Positions 20,354 through 22,173 of a DNA stretch of 22,173 nucleotides are shown here, one piece after another (position 1 is the stretch's first letter; the number at the start of each line of letters is the position of its first letter). Source of the DNA: Paramecium octaurelia (taxonomy: Eukaryota > Ciliophora > Oligohymenophorea > Peniculida > Parameciidae); the NCBI GenBank assembly GCA_905182995.1, contig CAJJDP010000202.1:13365-35537 (forward strand). The letters run 5' to 3'. A program made the translations under genes and the position numbers. The notes beneath the pieces were generated by a model. That model searched no databases. It saw only the letters and a list, made by a program, of their open reading frames with translations, and was not told where the DNA came from.

Positions 20354-20806
20354 TGTGGCCAAAAGGTTATTAATCATCTAAATTATATAAAATTAAACCT
20401 TCAAGATATATATAACTGCTTTTGTGCTAATGTGAGGAATTCTTTCAAAAACAATCCAAATTTATTGAATAGCATATATTCACATAATTCTTTGCCTACA
20501 TAACTTTGTTTAATCCAAAATTAGCAAAATCCAGATGAAAAATTTCTATCATTATTATTATATAATCTAATTGCTGTTGAATGTTTGGATCGTCTAAAAG
20601 TGCACTAAGCCTAATTGCTGCATAGGATATCATAATTATTAAGGAGTGCTGCAGTACAATTAAAAAACTGCCACAAGTTGGAGTAAACTAGAGATTTTAT
20701 TTTATTTAACAGTTATCTTTTATAACATAATTTCGCAGCTGATATAAGTTACCCAAATAGATCACTAGGCTATTTTTTATGTCAAAAGAATTATTTAATT
20801 AAATGA
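20354..20806 (+). CDS. Hypothetical helical protein, C-terminal part
   Basis: An open frame of 150 codons between a TGA at 20351 and TGA 20804-20806. It is rich in regular helices: DIYNCFCANVRNSFKNNPNL, DEKFLSLLLYNLIAVECLDR, HRISQLLRSAAVQLKNCHKL, EQTRDFILFNSYLLQHN. The last part loosely resembles the K-P-D-Q-C-R segment near the C-terminus of the retromer subunit VPS35 (helix, then a Q-x-R turn, then a helix), but this is a weak visual likeness and I would not name the gene on it. No start codon is evident, so upstream exons would be needed. It lies about 230 bases upstream of the tubulin gene on the same strand. Confidence 0.35.
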
Positions 20807-21038
20807 AATTGAGTGGTAGATTTAAAATTTTGTTTAATATAAATATCATAATTATTAAACAATTTATATAAAATAAAATCAAGTAAGTGTGTCAGAAGAT
20901 GCCCTGTCCTCTATAATGTGCAATACATATAATTAGTTAAAAAGCAGCATTGAAATATTAAATTTCATGTAATATTTTCCATTTAAGTTTTATTACTTTA
21001 GAAATTTATTTAATATATAAATAATTATTTATCTTTGG
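20807..21038. promoter_or_regulatory. Presumed 5' flank of the tubulin gene
   Basis: About 230 very AT-rich bases between the end of the preceding frame and the tubulin ATG. By position it must hold the tubulin promoter and 5' leader; no specific element can be identified. Confidence 0.3.
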
Positions 21039-22173
21039 ATGTCCTCTGCAATGCATATTCATATTGGAGGGGCTGGTGTAATGATTGGTGATATGTTGTG
21101 GAAACTATATGAAGCAGAGCACAATGAAACAACTCAGAAAAATTATATTTATGAGTAAGTTGATGGGAATCATCACCCACTTGCACTTTTCGCTGATTTA
21201 GATGACAGAATGATACATGAAGTTTAAAGGAATACATAGGTACAATTTAAGATGAACTCATTTTTATCAGCAAAAAATGATGAGGGTGGATTAACTTATG
21301 CTAGAGGTAAATATGGTCCTGGAAATATGATTCGTGATTAAGCATTAGAATCCATTAGAAAATAAATAGAAACGATGGATCGGTTAGATGAATTTGTGAT
21401 AACAAGTTCAATTAGTGGAGGAACTGGGTCAGGATTTTTTGCTTTGTTATCGGACATGTTAGAAGTTGATTTTGGTAAAGTAAGATAAAATGGATTTATA
21501 ATATTCCCATCTTCTGAGATGTCAAATAATACTGTTGGAGTTTATAATGCTGTGCTCTCGTTTTATAGAATGAATTATTATTTTGACAGCATCACAATGT
21601 TTGATAATTAGTCTATGTACAATGTTATTGATCATCAACTAAATTTAGATTTTGTTGATTATAAGCATTTAAATAATTTGGTTGCTCAAGTAATTAGTTC
21701 ATACACTGGATTAAGAAGATTTAACTCTTGTGATAACTCTAAGTTTTTTTTAAATATGTGCCCTTATCCGAGAATCCATTATTTAATTCCATCATATAGT
21801 AAACTGACTTTAATAAATGATTACAAGAGAAAAGAATTAGATCAAAGATAATTCATTAAAGATATCACAAAAAAAGAGTAAAGACTTTTTTAATGTCCTT
21901 AAAATCGTCGACATCTCTGTACAATCTTATTACTGAGATAAAAAGAATTGAACAGTTTTTATGGTAAATTCAACAACAGACTAACAAACCTAGATCATGT
22001 ATTTGCCTAAAATACAAATATTTTTTAATGTAAATCCTCAAATTACTAAGTATTACCTGAACTTGCATAAATGAAACAAACAGGAACCTTCTTCTCTAAT
22101 GATAGTTCAATTTTGAGTAGATTTAAACTATTGGTCTAATAGTTTGATAAAATTTTTGCAAAAAGATCTTTTA
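21039..22173 (+). CDS. Divergent alpha-type tubulin, 3' end cut by window
   Basis: ATG 21039 starts 378 codons without a TGA, running off the window. Tubulin signatures appear in order: MHIHIGGAGVMIGDMLWKLY (residues 5-24; the usual GQAG/GQCG is GGAG), LFADLDDRMIHEV (the DLE-P region), EGGLTYARGKYGPG, the GTP-binding signature SGGTGSG at residues 126-132 in place of GGGTGSG, GVYNAVLSF, LNNLVAQVISSYTGLRRF and LNMCPYPRIHYLIPSYS. Near the edge FDKIFAKRSF corresponds to the C-terminal AKRAF of alpha-tubulin. The overall pattern is closest to alpha-tubulin but strongly diverged, as in the minor ciliate tubulins (for example the alpha-like kappa type). Residue 235 is Lys where alpha-tubulin has catalytic Glu254. 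There is no intron and no frameshift, so the gene looks functional. A role in special microtubules such as basal bodies is inference. Confidence 0.9.

Noticed and set aside
20354..20806. Retromer VPS35
   Set aside because: The likeness is limited to one helix-turn-helix stretch and no other VPS35 motif was found.
21025..21237. Minus-strand 70-codon frame
   Set aside because: It is antisense to the start of the tubulin gene, which is strongly supported on the plus strand.
1..22173. CRISPR arrays, tRNA or rRNA genes, telomeric repeats, terminal inverted repeats of DNA transposons
   Set aside because: None were seen on reading both strands; repeats found are the two large N-centred copies, the 23-base pair and one short hairpin.
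1..22173. A novel multi-gene system
   Set aside because: The coding pieces belong to unrelated ciliate gene families, are mostly degraded and show no operon-like or functional linkage.

Overview
The window is AT-rich nuclear DNA from a ciliate, most likely Paramecium. Long reading frames appear only when TAA and TAG are read as glutamine and TGA is the sole stop. Where reading frames need joining, the gaps are tiny introns of about 26-35 bases, mostly starting GTA and ending TAG or CAG. No rRNA, tRNA, CRISPR array or bacterial operon structure is visible. With the standard code almost everything looks non-coding, so all translations below use the ciliate code and were read by hand.

Layout. 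1-1130: minus-strand remains of a non-LTR retrotransposon (LINE) reverse transcriptase. 2224-3006 (+): N-terminal part of a WD40-repeat gene broken by TGA codons. 2991-6736 (-): the best complete gene, a 1237-residue cysteine-rich multi-pass membrane protein with a signal peptide, one 32-base intron and a single internal TGA. 7430-8379 (+): a TPR-repeat gene with several mini-introns, followed by an overlapping membrane-protein-like frame to 9097. 10743-12056 (+): a second, richer-GC LINE reverse-transcriptase relic with recognisable motifs in three frames. 12384-13063 (+): unidentified decayed coding. 13505-14454 (-): a spliced gene with a signal peptide. 14747-14830 and 16430-17164 (+): a decayed cysteine-rich, surface-antigen-like gene. 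About 17409-18125 (+): a frameshifted protein kinase relic of the calcium-dependent kinase type. 18948-20806 (+): several coding-like fragments without secure identity. 21039 to the end (+): a divergent alpha-type tubulin, cut by the window edge.

Two large direct repeats (1385 and 1682 bases) each sit exactly on either side of a single N (9357 and 14831). The most economical reading is that contig ends overlapping by these lengths were joined with an N instead of being merged. The real locus is then probably about 3.1 kb shorter, and the second copies should not be counted as extra genes.

The mixture of LINE relics, truncated copies of large Paramecium families (WD40, TPR, kinase, surface-type Cys-rich proteins) and only two near-intact genes suggests germline-limited or otherwise poorly conserved DNA (inference). 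The genes do not form a functional pathway, and I found no convincing new multi-gene system. The most notable single genes are the tubulin, which carries lysine where alpha-tubulin has its catalytic glutamate, and the large Cys-rich membrane protein.
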